Positions 24,471-37,997 of a stretch of 64,000 nucleotides of DNA are shown piece by piece. A program made the translations under genes and the position numbers. The notes under the pieces are model-generated. The model saw only the letters and a list, made by a program, of their open reading frames with translations. It was not told the origin of the DNA and made no database searches. The first letter of the stretch is position 1. Every line of letters begins with the position of its first letter. The DNA is from Mesocentrotus franciscanus (Eukaryota > Echinodermata > Echinoidea > Camarodonta > Strongylocentrotidae): assembly GCA_037976565.1 (NCBI GenBank), contig CP137681.1:29174627-29238626 (forward strand), in the 5' to 3' direction.

Positions 24471-24635
24471 CTGTAAGGATGATGCCTTTGCTTTCAATGT
24501 AGAGCAGAACTCCTCAGTGAGAGACATTCCAAGTGTCAGGTCAGTCAGGTTTGGCATAGAACACAGTGCTTCTGCTAGGTGATGTGATAAGGCTGGTGTC
24601 TGATACTGGAAATCATATAGCATGAGAGTCTGGAC
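24471..24635 (-). CDS. LRR cassette exon 16
   Basis: Phase 0/0, 55 residues. LYDFQYQ / MPN / GMSLTEEF. It differs from exon 18 only by MPN versus MPK. Confidence 0.87.
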
Positions 24636-25393
24636 CTGCATTCATTGTGAATAAAGTTAAGCAACTCATCTATACATGCATACATTTTATTTACTTATTT
24701 CTCATTGTATTCTTACGTATCACACAAATTCCATTAATCGCATAGTTGAATTAATAATGACATTTTCAACGAAAATTATTGAATAGATTGTATTTTCAAA
24801 TTCAATTCTAGTCTATTAATAAAAAAACACACTTAACTGTCTGTGGAAAGAATGATTTTAGTATTACATGTAGTTTTTAAAATAAATTTATATATGTATT
24901 CTTTATAGGGCTTCCAACCTGTTTGCATTTATAAGCCCTAATCCTGAAAACACTGAAATTAATAATACCCGTAAATGTGCATTTGCAATTAATGTATTAA
25001 AGGTATATTCATGACTCTGGATTTCTTGTGCACAAGACGCTTAAGTCAGGGGGTTTATTTCTATGATACAGTTTGGTAAATTCAAGCCTTTATTAAAGTT
25101 GCCTCAAAAAAATGACATATTTTTCATATCAATCAAACTTGAAAAAAATGTTGGATATTAATTATCGATCAAAACAATGTAAATCTTATGCACACTTAAA
25201 CTTCAAATGAATCAGTACATGTGTAGTTTGCTTTTATGCAATTTTTCATGACTGTTCCAATATACCAAGTGAATTGCCTTTAAAAAAGGGTGTTTGGAAA
25301 AAAAATATTTATACTTGCGCACCATTTAGACATTACTGCACTTTCTGTCGATCAATGACCCTCTCAATGACATATACATTAGTACACACATAC

Positions 25394-25558
25394 CTGTAAG
25401 GATGATGCCTTTGCTTTCAATGTAGAGCAGAACTCCTCAGTGAGAGACATTCCAAGTGTCAGGTCAGTCAGGTTTGGCATAGAACACAGTGCTTCTGCTA
25501 GGTGATGTGATAAGGCTGGTGTGTGAGGCTGGAAATCATATAGCTTGAGAGTCTTGAC
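25394..25558 (-). CDS. LRR cassette exon 15
   Basis: Phase 0/0, 55 residues. LYDFQPH / MPN / GMSLTEEF. The following intron has the GCTTAAGTCAGGGGG version. Confidence 0.87.
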
Positions 25559-26325
25559 CTGCATTCATTGTGAATATAGTTAAGCAACTCATCTATACAT
25601 GCATACATTTTATTTACTTATTTCTCATTGTATTCTTACGTATCACACAAATTCCATTAATCGCATAGTTGAATTAATAATGACATTTTCAACGAAAATT
25701 ATTGAATAGATTGTATTTTCAAATTCTATTCTAGTCTATTAATAAAAAAAACACACTTAACTGTCTGTGGAAAGAATGATTTTAGTATTACATGTAGTTT
25801 TTTTTTAAAGTTTTATATATGTATTCTTTATAGGGCTTCCAACCTGTTTGCATTCATAAGCCCTAATCCTGAAAACACTGAAATTAATAATACCCGTAAA
25901 TGTGCATTTGCAATTAATGTATTAAAGGTATATTCATGACTCTGGATTTCTTGTGCACAAGACCCTTAAGTTAGGGGCTTATTTCTATGATACAGTTTGG
26001 TAAATTCAAGCCTTTATTAAAGTTGCCTCAAAAAAAAAATATATGACATATTTTTCATATCAATCAAACTTGAAAAAAATGTTGGATATTAATTATCGAT
26101 CAAAACAATGTAAATCTTATGCACACTTAAACTTCAAATGAATCAGTACATGTGTAGTTTGCTTTTATGCAATTTTTCATGACTGTTCCAATATACCAAG
26201 TGAATTGCCTTTAAAAAAGGGTGTTTGGAAAAAAAAATATTTATACTTGCGCACCATTTAGACATTACTGCACTTTCTGTCGATCAATGACCCTCTCAAT
26301 GACATATACATTAGTACACACATAC

Positions 26326-26490
26326 CTGTAAGGATGATGCCTTTGCTTTCAGTGTAGAGCAGAACATCTCAGTGAGATTCATTTGAAGTGTCAGGTCAGT
26401 CAGTTTTGGCATAGAACACAGTGCTTCTGCTAGGTGATGTGATGAGGCTGGTGTCTGAAACTCGACATCACCAAGATTGAGAGTCTGGAC
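26326..26490 (-). CDS. LRR cassette exon 14
   Basis: Phase 0/0, 55 residues. LGDVEFQ / MPK / QMNLTEMF, matching exon 10. Confidence 0.87.
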
Positions 26491-27251
26491 CTGCATTCAT
26501 TGTGAATATAGTTAAGCAACTCATCTATACATGCATACATTTTATTTACTTATTTCTCATTGTATTCTTACGTATCACACAAATTCCATTAATCGCATAG
26601 TTGAATTAATAATGACATTTTCAACGAAAATTATTGAATAGATTGTATTTTCAAATTCTATTCTAGTCTATTAATAAAAAAAACACACTTAACTGTCTGT
26701 GGAAAGAATGATTTTAGTATTACATGTAGTTTTTTTTTTTAAGTTTTATATATGTATTCTTTATAGGGCTTCCAACCTGTTTGCATTCATAAGCCCTAAT
26801 CCTGAAAACACTGAAATTAATAATACCCGTAAATGTGCATTTGCAATTAATGTATTAAAGGTATATTCATGACTCTGGATTTCTTGTGCACAAGACCCTT
26901 AAGTTAGGGGCTTATTTCTATGATACAGTTTGGTAAATTCAAGCCTTTATTAAAGTTGCCTCAAAAAAATATATGACATATTTTTCATATCAATCAAACT
27001 TGAAAAAAATGTTGGATATTAATTATCGATCAAAACAATGTAAATCTTATGCACACTTAAACTTCAAATGAATCAGTACATGTGTAGTTTGCTTTTATGC
27101 AATTTTTCATGACTGTTCCAATATACCAAGTGAATTGCCTTTAAAAAAGGGTGTTTGGAAAAAAATTTATACTTGCGCACCATTTAGACATTACTGCACT
27201 TTCTGTCGATCAATGACCCTCTCAATGACATATACATTAGTACACACATAC

Positions 27252-27416
27252 CTGTAAGGATGATGCCTTTGCTTTCAATGTAGAGCAGAACTCCTCAGTG
27301 AGAGACATTCCAAGTGTCAGGTCAGTCAGTTTTGGCATAGAACACAGTGCTTCTGCTAGGTGATGTGATGAGGCTGGTGTCTGAAACTCGACATCACCAA
27401 GATTGAGAGTCTGGAC
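27252..27416 (-). CDS. LRR cassette exon 13
   Basis: Phase 0/0, 55 residues. LGDVEFQ / MPK / GMSLTEEF. Exons 13-14-15 repeat the order of exons 9-10-11. Confidence 0.87.
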
Positions 27417-28184
27417 CTGCATTCATTGTGAATATAGTTAAGCAACTCATCTATACATGCATACATTTTATTTACTTATTTCTCATTGTATTCTTACATA
27501 TCACACAAATTCCATTAATCGCATAGTTGAATTAATAATGACATTTTCAACGAAAATTATTGAATAGATTGTATTTTCAAATTCAATTCTAGTCTATTAA
27601 TAAAAAAAACATACTTAACTGTCTGTGGAAAGAATGATTTTAGTATTACATGTAGTTTTTTGAAATAAGTTCTATATATGTATTCTTTATAGGGCTTCCA
27701 ACCTGTTTGCATTTATAAGCCCTAATCCTGAAAACACTGAAATTAATAATACCCGTAAATGTGCATTTGCAATTAATGTATTAAAGGTATATTCATGACT
27801 CTGGATTTCTTGTGCACAAGACGCTTAAGTCAGGGGGTTTATTTCTATGATACAGTTTGTTAAATTCAAGCCTTTATTAAAGTTGCCTCAAAAAAAAGAT
27901 ATATGACATATTTTTCATATCAATCAAACTTTAAAAAAATGTTGGAAATTAATTATCGATCAAAACAATGTAAATCTTATGCACACTTAAACTTCAAATG
28001 AATCAGTACATGTGTAGTTTGCTTTTATTCAATGTTTCATGACTGTTCCAATATACCAAGTGAATTGCCTTTAAAAAAGGGTGTTTGGAAAAAAAATATT
28101 TATACTTGCGCACCATTTAGACATTACTGCACTTTCTGTCGATCAATGACCCTCTCAATGACATATACATTAGTACACACATAC

Positions 28185-28349
28185 CTGTAAGGATGATGCC
28201 TTTGCTTTCAATGTAGAGCAGAACTCCTCAGTGAGAGACATTTGAAGTGTCAGGTCAGTCAGGTTTGGCATAGAACACAGTGTTTCTTCTAGGTGAGGTG
28301 ATGAGGCGAGTGTGTGACACTGGACATCTTCAAGCTTGAGAGTCTTGAC
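28185..28349 (-). CDS. LRR cassette exon 12
   Basis: Phase 0/0, 55 residues. Distinct first half LEDVQCHTLASSPH followed by LEETLCSMPN; second half QMSLTEEF. It shares HTLASSPH with exon 1 only, so an edge-like sequence sits mid-array. Confidence 0.87.
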
Positions 28350-28411
28350 CTGCATTCATTGTGAATATAGTTAAGCAACTCATCTATACATGCATACATT
28401 TTATTTACTTA

Positions 28412-28873
28412 TTAGGTGGTCTGTCGTCATCGACAGATCACCTATTAATTTCGTCAGAATTTTCTTTCTTTATTTATTATTATTATTTATTTTTATTTAT
28501 TTGCCCCCTTTTTGTTCCTACGATAACTCAAGATCGGTTTTGTCAATTTCTTTCAATTTTGACACAGTCATAGGTCATAGTCGTGACACGTGACAGGAAC
28601 ATTTTCAAGGTCATCAAGTTTTCATGACGTCATCCAGGCGCCATTTTGTGTTTTTTTTGGTACTTTCAACTCATGATCATATCTTCATAACGGAAAGTCA
28701 TTTTTCATTCATATTTATCATGATAAAGGTCAATATCCGTCCGGTCAATTTCAGGTCAAAACGCTACAAGATACGCACGTCCCGCTAAGCGCACAAGAAA
28801 ATTTCAAAATGCTCTAAATCGTCTCAAAATCGTTTTGGATACGTTTCAGGCCATTTTAAGCATTTCGCAAAAT
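28412..28873. mobile_element. ~460-bp insertion in array intron, starts with hairpin
   Basis: The insertion replaces about 20 bp of the unit intron between cassettes 11 and 12. It begins with a near-perfect stem-loop (AGGTGGTCTGTCG, loop, CGACAGATCACCT) and continues with GTCATAGTCGTGACACG-type sequence unlike the rest of the array. There is no TIR pair or clear target duplication. A terminal hairpin could suggest a Helitron-like or other hairpin-ended element, but the usual end signals are not convincing. Confidence 0.6.
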
Positions 28874-29555
28874 ATCACACAAATTCCATTAATCGCATAG
28901 TTGAATTAATAATGACATTTTCAACGAAAATTATTGAATAGATTGTATTTTCAAATTCTATTCTAGTCTATTAATAAAAAAAACACACTTAACTGTCTGT
29001 GGAAAGAATGATTTTAGTATTACATGTAGTTTTTTGAAATAAGTTCTATATATGTATTCTTTATAGGGCTTCCAACCTGTTTGCATTCATAAGCCCTAAT
29101 CCTGAAAACACTGAAATTAATAATACCCGTAAATGTGCATTTGCAATTAATGTATTAAAGGTATATTCATGACTCTGGATTTCTTGTGCACAAGACCCTT
29201 AAGTTAGGGGCTTATTTCTATGATACAGTTTGTTAAATTCAAGCCTTTATTAAAGTTGCCTCAAAAAAAAATATGTGACATATTTTTCATATCAATCAAA
29301 CTTTTAAAAAATGTTGGAAATTAATTATCGATCAAAACAATGTAAATCTTATGCACACTTAAACTTCAAATGAATCAGTACATGTGTAGTTTGCTTTTAT
29401 TCAATGTTTCATGACTGTTCCAATATACCAAGTGAATTGCCTTTAAAAAAGGGTGTTTGGAAAAAAAAATTTATACTTGCGCACCATTTAGACATTACTG
29501 CACTTTCTGTCAATCAATGACCCTCTCAATGACATATACATTAGTACACACATAC

Positions 29556-29720
29556 CTGTAAGGATGATGCCTTTGCTTTCAATGTAGAGCAGAACTCCTC
29601 AGTGAGAGACATTCCAAGTGTCAGGTCAGTCAGGTTTGGCATAGAACACAGTGCTTCTGCTAGGTGATGTGATAAGGCTGGTGTGTGAGGCTGGAAATCA
29701 TATAGCTTGAGAGTCTTGAC
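29556..29720 (-). CDS. LRR cassette exon 11
   Basis: Phase 0/0, 55 residues. LYDFQPH / MPN / GMSLTEEF. The intron upstream of it has the acceptor-side segment (ATTCATTGTGAATATAG) duplicated in tandem, adding about 82 bp. Confidence 0.87.
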
Positions 29721-30566
29721 CTGCATTCATTGTGAATATAGTTAAGCAACTCATCTATACATGCATACATTTTATTTACTTATTTCTCATTGTATTCTTA
29801 CGTATCAATTCATTGTGAATATAGTTAAGCAACTCATCTATACATGCATACATTTTATTTACTTATTTCTCATTGTATTCTTATGTATCACACAAATTCC
29901 ATTAATCGCATAGTTGAATTAATAATGACATTTTCAACGAAAATTATTGAATAGATTGTATTTTCAAATTCTATTCTAGTCTATTAATAAAAAAAACACA
30001 CTTAACTGTCTGTGGAAAGAATGATTTTAGTATTACATGTAGTTTTTTTTTTTAAGTTTTATATATGTATTCTTTATAGGGCTTCCAACCTGTTTGCATT
30101 CATAAGCCCTAATCCTGAAAACACTGAAATTAATAATACCCGTAAATGTGCATTTGCAATTAATGTATTAAAGGTATATTCATGACTCTGGATTTCTTGT
30201 GCACAAGACCCTTAAGTTAGGGGCTTATTTCTATGATACAGTTTGGTAAATTCAAGCCTTTATTAAAGTTGCCTCAAAAAAATATATGACATATTTTTCA
30301 TATCAATCAAACTTGAAAAAAATGTTGGATATTAATTATCGATCAAAACAATGTAAATCTTATGCACACTTAAACTTCAAATGAATCAGTACATGTGTAG
30401 TTTGCTTTTATTCAATGTTTCATGACTGTTCCAATATACCAAGTGAATTGCCTTTAAAAAAGGGTGTTTGGAAAAAAATATTTATACTTGCGCACCATTT
30501 AGACATTACTGCACTTTCTGTCGATCAATGACCCTCTCAATGACATATACATTAGTACACACATAC

Positions 30567-30731
30567 CTGTAAGGATGATGCCTTTGCTTTCAGTGTAGAG
30601 CAGAACATCTCAGTGAGATTCATTTGAAGTGTCAGGTCAGTCAGTTTTGGCATAGAACACAGTGCTTCTGCTAGGTGATGTGATGAGGCTGGTGTCTGAA
30701 ACTCGACATCACCAAGATTGAGAGTCTGGAC
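30567..30731 (-). CDS. LRR cassette exon 10
   Basis: Phase 0/0, 55 residues. LGDVEFQ / MPK / QMNLTEMF, the same peptide as exon 14. The intron before it (29721-30566 side is after) is ordinary; the following intron carries an 82-bp duplication at about 29726-29890. Confidence 0.86.
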
Positions 30732-31494
30732 CTGCATTCATTGTGAATATAGTTAAGCAACTCATCTATACATGCATACATTTTATTTACTTATTTCTCA
30801 TTGTATTCTTACATATCACACAAATTCCATTAATCGCATAGTTGAATTAATAATGACATTTTCAACGAAAATTATTGAATAGATTGTATTTTCAAATTCT
30901 ATTCTAGTCTATTAATAAAAAAAAAAAAATTAACTGTCTGTGGAAAGAATGATTTTAGTATTACATGTACTTTTTTTTTTTTAAGTTTTATATATGTATT
31001 CTTTATAGGGCTTCCAACCTGTTTGCATTCATAAGCCCTAATCCTGAAAACACTGAAATTAATAATACCCGTAAATGTGCATTTGCAATTAATGTATTAA
31101 AGGTATATTCATGACTCTGGATTTCTTGTGCACAAGACCCTTAAGTTAGGGGCTTATTTCTATGATACAGTTTGGTAAATTCAAGCCTTTATTAAAGTTG
31201 CCTCAAAAAAATATATGACATATTTTTCATATCAATCAAACTTGAAAAAAATGTTGGATATTAATTATCGATCAAAACAATGTAAATCTTATGCACACTT
31301 AAACTTCAAATGAATCAGTACATGTGTAGTTTGCTTTTATGCAATTTTTCATGACTGTTCCAATATACCAAGTGAATTGCCTTTAAAAAAGGGTGTTTGG
31401 AAAAAAAATTTATACTTGCGCACCATTTAGACATTACTGCACTTTCTGTCGATCAATGACCCTCTCAATGACATATACATTAGTACACACATAC

Positions 31495-31659
31495 CTGTAA
31501 GGATGATGCCTTTGCTTTCAATGTAGAGCAGAACTCCTCAGTGAGAGACATTCCAAGTGTCAGGTCAGTCAGTTTTGGCATAGAACACAGTGCTTCTGCT
31601 AGGTGATGTGATGAGGCTGGTGTCTGAAACTCGACATCACCAAGATTGAGAGTCTGGAC
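31495..31659 (-). CDS. LRR cassette exon 9
   Basis: Phase 0/0, 55 residues. LGDVEFQ / MPK / GMSLTEEF, the same peptide as exons 7, 13 and 17. Confidence 0.87.
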
Positions 31660-32424
31660 CTGCATTCATTGTGAATATAGTTAAGCAACTCATCTATACA
31701 TGCATACATTTTATTTACTTATTTCTCATTGTATTCTTACATATCACACAAATTCCATTAATCGCATAGTTGAATTAATAATGACATTTTCAACGAAAAT
31801 TATTGAATAGATTGTATTTTCAAATTCTATTCTAGTCTATTAATAAAAAAAACACACTTAACTGTCTGTGGAAAGAATGATTTTAGTATTACATGTAGTT
31901 TTTTTTAAAAAGTTTTATATATGTATTCTTTATAGGGCTTCCAACCTGTTTGCATTCATAAGCCCTAATCCTGAAAACACTGAAATTAATAATACCCGTA
32001 AATGTGCATTTGCAATTAATGTATTAAAGGTATATTCATGACTCTGGATTTCTTGTGCACAAGACCCTTAAGTTAGGGGCTTATTTCTATGATACAGTTT
32101 GGTAAATTCAAGCCTTTATTAAAGTTGCCTCAAAAAAATATATGACATATTTTTCATATCAATCAAACTTGAAAAAAATGTTGGATATTAATTATCGATC
32201 AAAACAATGTAAATCTTATGCACACTTAAACTTCAAATGAATCAGTACATGTGTAGTTTGCTTTTATGCAATTTTTCATGACTGTTCCAATATACCAAGT
32301 GAATTGCCTTTAAAAAAGGGTGTTTGGAAAAAAAAATATTTATACTTGCGCACCATTTAGACATTACTGCACTTTCTGTCGATCAATGACCCTCTCAATG
32401 ACATATACATTAGTACACACATAC

Positions 32425-32589
32425 CTGTAAGGATGATGCCTTTGCTTTCAATGTAGAGCAGAACTCCTCAGTGAGAGACATTCCAAGTGTCAGGTCAGTC
32501 AGGTTTGGCATAGAACACAGTGCTTCTGCTAGGTGATGTGATAAGGCTGGTGTGTGAGGCTGGAAATCATATAGCTTGAGAGTCTTGAC
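32425..32589 (-). CDS. LRR cassette exon 8
   Basis: Phase 0/0, 55 residues. LYDFQPH / MPN / GMSLTEEF, the same peptide as exons 4, 11 and 15. Confidence 0.87.
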
Positions 32590-33353
32590 CTGCATTCATT
32601 GTGAATATAGTTAAGCAACTCATCTATACATGCATACATTTTATTTACTTATTTCTCATTGTATTCTTACGTATCACACAAATTCCATTAATCGCATAGT
32701 TGAATTAATAATGACATTTTCAACGAAAATTATTGAATAGATTGTATTTTCAAATTCTATTCTAGTCTATTAATAAAAAAAACACACTTAACTGTCTGTG
32801 GAAAGAATGATTTTAGTATTACATGTAGTTTTTTTTTAAAGTTTTATATATGTATTCTTTATAGGGCTTCCAACCTGTTTGCATTCATAAGCCCTAATCC
32901 TGAAAACACTGAAATTAATAATACCCGTAAATGTGCATTTGCAATTAATGTATTAAAGGTATATTCATGACTCTGGATTTCTTGTGCACAAGACCCTTAA
33001 GTTAGGGGCTTATTTCTATGATACAGTTTGGTAAATTCAAGCCTTTATTAAAGTTGCCTCAAAAAAATATATGACATATTTTTCATATCAATCAAACTTG
33101 AAAAAAATGTTGGATATTAATTATCGATCAAAACAATGTAAATCTTATGCACACTTAAACTTCAAATGAATCAGTACATGTGTAGTTTGCTTTTATGCAA
33201 TTTTTCATGACTGTTCCAATATACCAAGTGAATTGCCTTTAAAAAAGGGTGTTTGGAAAAAAAAATATTTATACTTGCGCACCATTTAGACATTACTGCA
33301 CTTTCTGTCGATCAATGACCCTCTCAATGACATATACATTAGTACACACATAC

Positions 33354-33518
33354 CTGTAAGGATGATGCCTTTGCTTTCAATGTAGAGCAGAACTCCTCAG
33401 TGAGAGACATTCCAAGTGTCAGGTCAGTCAGTTTTGGCATAGAACACAGTGCTTCTGCTAGGTGATGTGATGAGGCTGGTGTCTGAAACTCGACATCACC
33501 AAGATTGAGAGTCTGGAC
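33354..33518 (-). CDS. LRR cassette exon 7
   Basis: Phase 0/0, 55 residues. First half LGDVEFQ with ASSHH, centre MPK, second half GMSLTEEF. Confidence 0.87.
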
Positions 33519-34278
33519 CTGCATTCATTGTGAATATAGTTAAGCAACTCATCTATACATGCATACATTTTATTTACTTATTTCTCATTGTATTCTTACA
33601 TATCACACAAATTCCATTAATCGCATAGTTGAATTAATAATGACATTTTCAACGAAAATTATTGAATAGATTGTATTTTCAAATTCTATTCTAGTCTATT
33701 AATAAAAAAAACACACTTAACTGTCTGTGGAAAGAATGATTTTAGTATTACATGTAGTTTTTTTTTAAGTTTTATATATGTATTCTTTATAGGGCTTCCA
33801 ACCTGTTTGCATTCATAAGCCCTAATCCTGAAAACACTGAAATTAATAATACCCGTAAATGTGCATTTGCAATTAATGTATTAAAGGTATATTCATGACT
33901 CTGGATTTCTTGTGCACAAGACCCTTAAGTTAGGGGCTTATTTCTATGATACAGTTTGGTAAATTCAAGCCTTTATTAAAGTTGCCTCAAAAAAATATAT
34001 GACATATTTTTCATATCAATCAAACTTGAAAAAAATGTTGGATATTAATTATCGATCAAAACAATGTAAATCTTATGCACACTTAAACTTCAAATGAATC
34101 AGTACATGTGTAGTTTGCTTTTATGCAATTTTTCATGACTGTTCCAATATACCAAGTGAATTGCCTTTAAAAAAGGGTGTTTGGAAAAAAAAATTATACT
34201 TGCGCACCATTTAGACATTACTGCACTTTCTGTCGATCAATGACCCTCTCAATGACATATACATTAGTACACACATAC

Positions 34279-34442
34279 CTGTAAGGATGATGCCTTTGCT
34301 TTCAATGTAGAGCAGAACTCCTCAGTGAGAGACATTCCAAGTGTCAGGTCAGTCAGTTTTGGCATAGAACACAGTGCTTCTGCTAGGTGATGTGATAAGG
34401 CTGGTGTGTGATGCTGGACAGCATCAAGCTTGAGAGTCTGAC
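34279..34442 (-). pseudogene. LRR cassette exon 6, one-base deletion
   Basis: Only 164 bp. Just inside the acceptor one base is missing (GTCAGACTC, where other copies have GTCAAGACTC or GTCCAGACTC). Splicing at the usual sites would shift the frame of everything downstream. The rest of the exon is an intact LDAVQHH / MPK / GMSLTEEF cassette. The exon must be skipped, use another acceptor, be a null allele, or reflect a sequence error. Confidence 0.8.
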
Positions 34443-35209
34443 CTGCATTCATTGTGAATATAGTTAAGCAACTCATCTATACATGCATACATTTTATTTA
34501 CTTATTTCTCATTGTATTCTTACATATCACACAAATTCCATTAATCGCATAGTTGAATTAATAATGACATTTTCAACGAAAATTATTGAATAGATTGTAT
34601 TTTCAAATTCTATTCTAGTCTATTAATAAAAAAAACACACTTAACTGTCTGTGGAAAGAATGATTTTAGTATTACATGTAGTTTTTTGAAATAAGTTCTA
34701 TATATGTATTCTTTATAGGGCTTCCAACCTGTTTGCATTTATAAGCCCTAATCCTGAAAACACTGAAATTAATAATACCCGTAAATGTGCATTTGCAATT
34801 AATGTATTAAAGGTATATTCATGACTCTGGATTTCTTGTGCACAAGACGCTTAAGTCAGGGGGTTTATTTCTATGATACAGTTTGTTAAATTCAAGCCTT
34901 TATTAAAGTTGCCTCAAAAAAAAATATATGACATATTTTTCATATCAATCAAACTTGAAAAAATGTTGGATATTAATTATCGATCAAAACAATGTAAATC
35001 TTATGCACACTTAAACTTCAAATGAATCAGTACATGTGTAGTTTGCTTTTATTCAATGTTTCATGACTGTTCCAATATACCAAGTGAATTGCCTTTAAAA
35101 AAGGGTGTTTGGAAAAAAAAAAATTTATACTTGCGCACCATTTAGACATTACTGCACTTTCTGTCGATCAATGACCCTCTCAATGACATATACATTAGTA
35201 CACACATAC

Positions 35210-35374
35210 CTGTAAGGATGATGCCTTTGCTTTCAGTGTAGAGCAGAACATCTCAGTGAGATTCATTTGAAGTGTCAGGTCAGTCAGTTTTGGCATAGAA
35301 CACAGTGCTTCTGCTAGGTGATGTGATAAGGCTGGTGTCTGATACTGGAAATCATATAGCATGAGAGTCTGGAC
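35210..35374 (-). CDS. LRR cassette exon 5
   Basis: Phase 0/0, 55 residues. First half LYDFQYQ, centre MPK, second half QMNLTEMF. This combination occurs only here. Confidence 0.87.
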
Positions 35375-36141
35375 CTGCATTCATTGTGAATAAAGTTAAG
35401 CAACTCATCTGTATATGCATACATTTTATTTATTTATTTCTCATTGTATTTTTACATATCACACAAATTCCATTAATCGCATAGTTGAATTAATAATGAC
35501 CTTTTCAACGAAAATTATTGAATAGATTGTATTTTCAAATTCAATTCTAGTCTATTAATAAAAAAAACATACTTAACTGTCTGTGGAAAGAATGATTTTA
35601 GTATTACATGTAGTTTTTTGAAATAAGTTCTATATATGTATTCTTTATAGGGCTTCCAACCTGTTTGCATTTATAAGCCCTAATCCTGAAAACACTGAAA
35701 TTAATAATACCCGTAAATGTGCATTTGCAATTAATGTATTAAAGGTATATTCATGACTCTGGATTTCTTGTGCACAAGACGCTTAAGTCAGGGGGTTTAT
35801 TTCTATGATACAGTTTGGTAAATTCAAGCCTTTATTAAAGTTGCCTCAAAAAAAAAATATATGACATATTTTTCATATCAATCAAACTTGAAAAAAATGT
35901 TGGATATTAATTATCGATCAAAACAATGTAAATCTTATGCACACTTAAACTTCAAATGAATCAGTACATGTGTAGTTTGCTTTTATTCAATGTTTCATGA
36001 CTGTTCCAATATACCAAGTGAATTGCCTTTAAAAAAGGGTGTTTGGAAAAAAATATTTATACTTGCGCACCATTTAGACATTACTGCACTTTCTGTCGAT
36101 CAATGACCCTCTCAATGACATATACATTAGTACACACATAC

Positions 36142-36306
36142 CTGTAAGGATGATGCCTTTGCTTTCAATGTAGAGCAGAACTCCTCAGTGAGAGACATTC
36201 CAAGTGTCAGGTCAGTCAGGTTTGGCATAGAACACAGTGCTTCTGCTAGGTGATGTGATAAGGCTGGTGTGTGAGGCTGGAAATCATATAGCTTGAGAGT
36301 CTTGAC
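36142..36306 (-). CDS. LRR cassette exon 4
   Basis: Phase 0/0, 55 residues. First half LYDFQPH with VK, centre MPN, second half GMSLTEEF. Confidence 0.87.
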
Positions 36307-37070
36307 CTGCATTCATTGTGAATATAGTTAAGCAACTCATCTATACATGCATACATTTTATTTACTTATTTCTCATTGTATTCTTACGTATCACACAAAT
36401 TCCATTAATCGCATAGTTGAATTAATAATGACATTTTCAACGAAAATTATTGAATAGATTGTATTTTCAAATTCTATTCTAGTCTATTAATAAAAAAAAC
36501 ACACTTAACTGTCTGTGGAAAGAATGATTTTAGTATTACATGTAGTTTTTTTTTTTAAAGTTTTATATATGTATTCTTTATAGGGCTTCCAACCTGTTTG
36601 CATTCATAAGCCCTAATCCTGAAAACACTGAAATTAATAATACCCGTAAATGTGCATTTGCAATTAATGTATTAAAGGTATATTCATGACTCTGGATTTC
36701 TTGTGCACAAGACCCTTAAGTTAGGGGCTTATTTCTATGATACAGTTTGGTAAATTCAAGCCTTTATTAAAGTTGCCTCAAAAAAATATATGACATATTT
36801 TTCATATCAATCAAACTTGAAAAAAATGTTGGATATTAATTATCGATCAAAACAATGTAAATCTTATGCACACTTAAACTTCAAATGAATCAGTACATGT
36901 GTAGTTTGCTTTTATGCAATTTTTCATGACTGTTCCAATATACCAAGTGAATTGCCTTTAAAAAAGGGTGTTTGGAAAAAAAAATTTATACTTGCGCACC
37001 ATTTAGACATTACTGCACTTTCTGTCGATCAATGACCCTCTCAATGACATATACATTAGTACACACATAC

Positions 37071-37235
37071 CTGTAAGGATGATGCCTTTGCTTTCAATGT
37101 AGAGCAGAACTCCTCAGTGAGAGACATTCCAAGTGTCAGGTCAGTCAGTTTTGGCATAGAACACAGTGCTTCTGCTAGGTGATGTGATAAGGCTGGTGTG
37201 TGATGCTGGACAGCATCAAGCTTGAGAGTCTTGAC
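37071..37235 (-). CDS. LRR cassette exon 3
   Basis: Phase 0/0, 55 residues. Same LDAVQHH first half as exon 2 but with VK and centre MPK; second half GMSLTEEF. The intron before it carries the GCTTAAGTCAGGGGG version. Confidence 0.87.
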
Positions 37236-37997
37236 CTGCATTCATTGTGAATATAGTTAAGCAACTCATCTATACATGCATACATTTTATTTACTTATTT
37301 CTCATTGTATTCTTACATATCACACAAATTCCATTAATCGCATAGTTGAATTAATAATGACATTTTCAACGAAAATTATTGAATAGATTGTATTTTCAAA
37401 TTCTATTCTAGTCTATTAATAAAAAAAACACACTTAACTGTCTGTGGAAAGAATGATTTTAGTATTACATGTAGTTTTTTAAATAAGTTCTATATATGTA
37501 TTCTTTATAGGGCTTCCAACCTGTTTGCATTTATAAGCCCTAATCCTGAAAACACTGAAATTAATAATACCCGTAAATGTGCATTTGCAATTAATGTATT
37601 AAAGGTATATTCATGACTCTGGATTTCTTGTGCACAAGACGCTTAAGTCAGGGGGTTTATTTCTATGATACAGTTTGTTAAATTCAAGCCTTTATTAAAG
37701 TTGCCTCAAAAAAAAATATATGACATATTTTTCATATCAATCAAACTTGAAAAAATGTTGGATATTAATTATCGATCAAAACAATGTAAATCTTATGCAC
37801 ACTTAAACTTCAAATGAATCAGTACATGTGTAGTTTGCTTTTATTCAATTTTTCATGACTGTTCCAATATACCAAGTGAATTGCCTTTAAAAAGGGTGTT
37901 TGGAAAAAATATTTATACTTGCGCACCATTTAGACATTACTGCACTTTCTGTCGATCAATGACCCTCTCAATGACATATACATTAGTACACACATAC

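Noticed and set aside
34264..34476. 70-residue open frame starting MSCLTIFTMNAG
   Set aside because: Produced by the one-base deletion, which joins intron frame to exon frame; not a new N-terminus.
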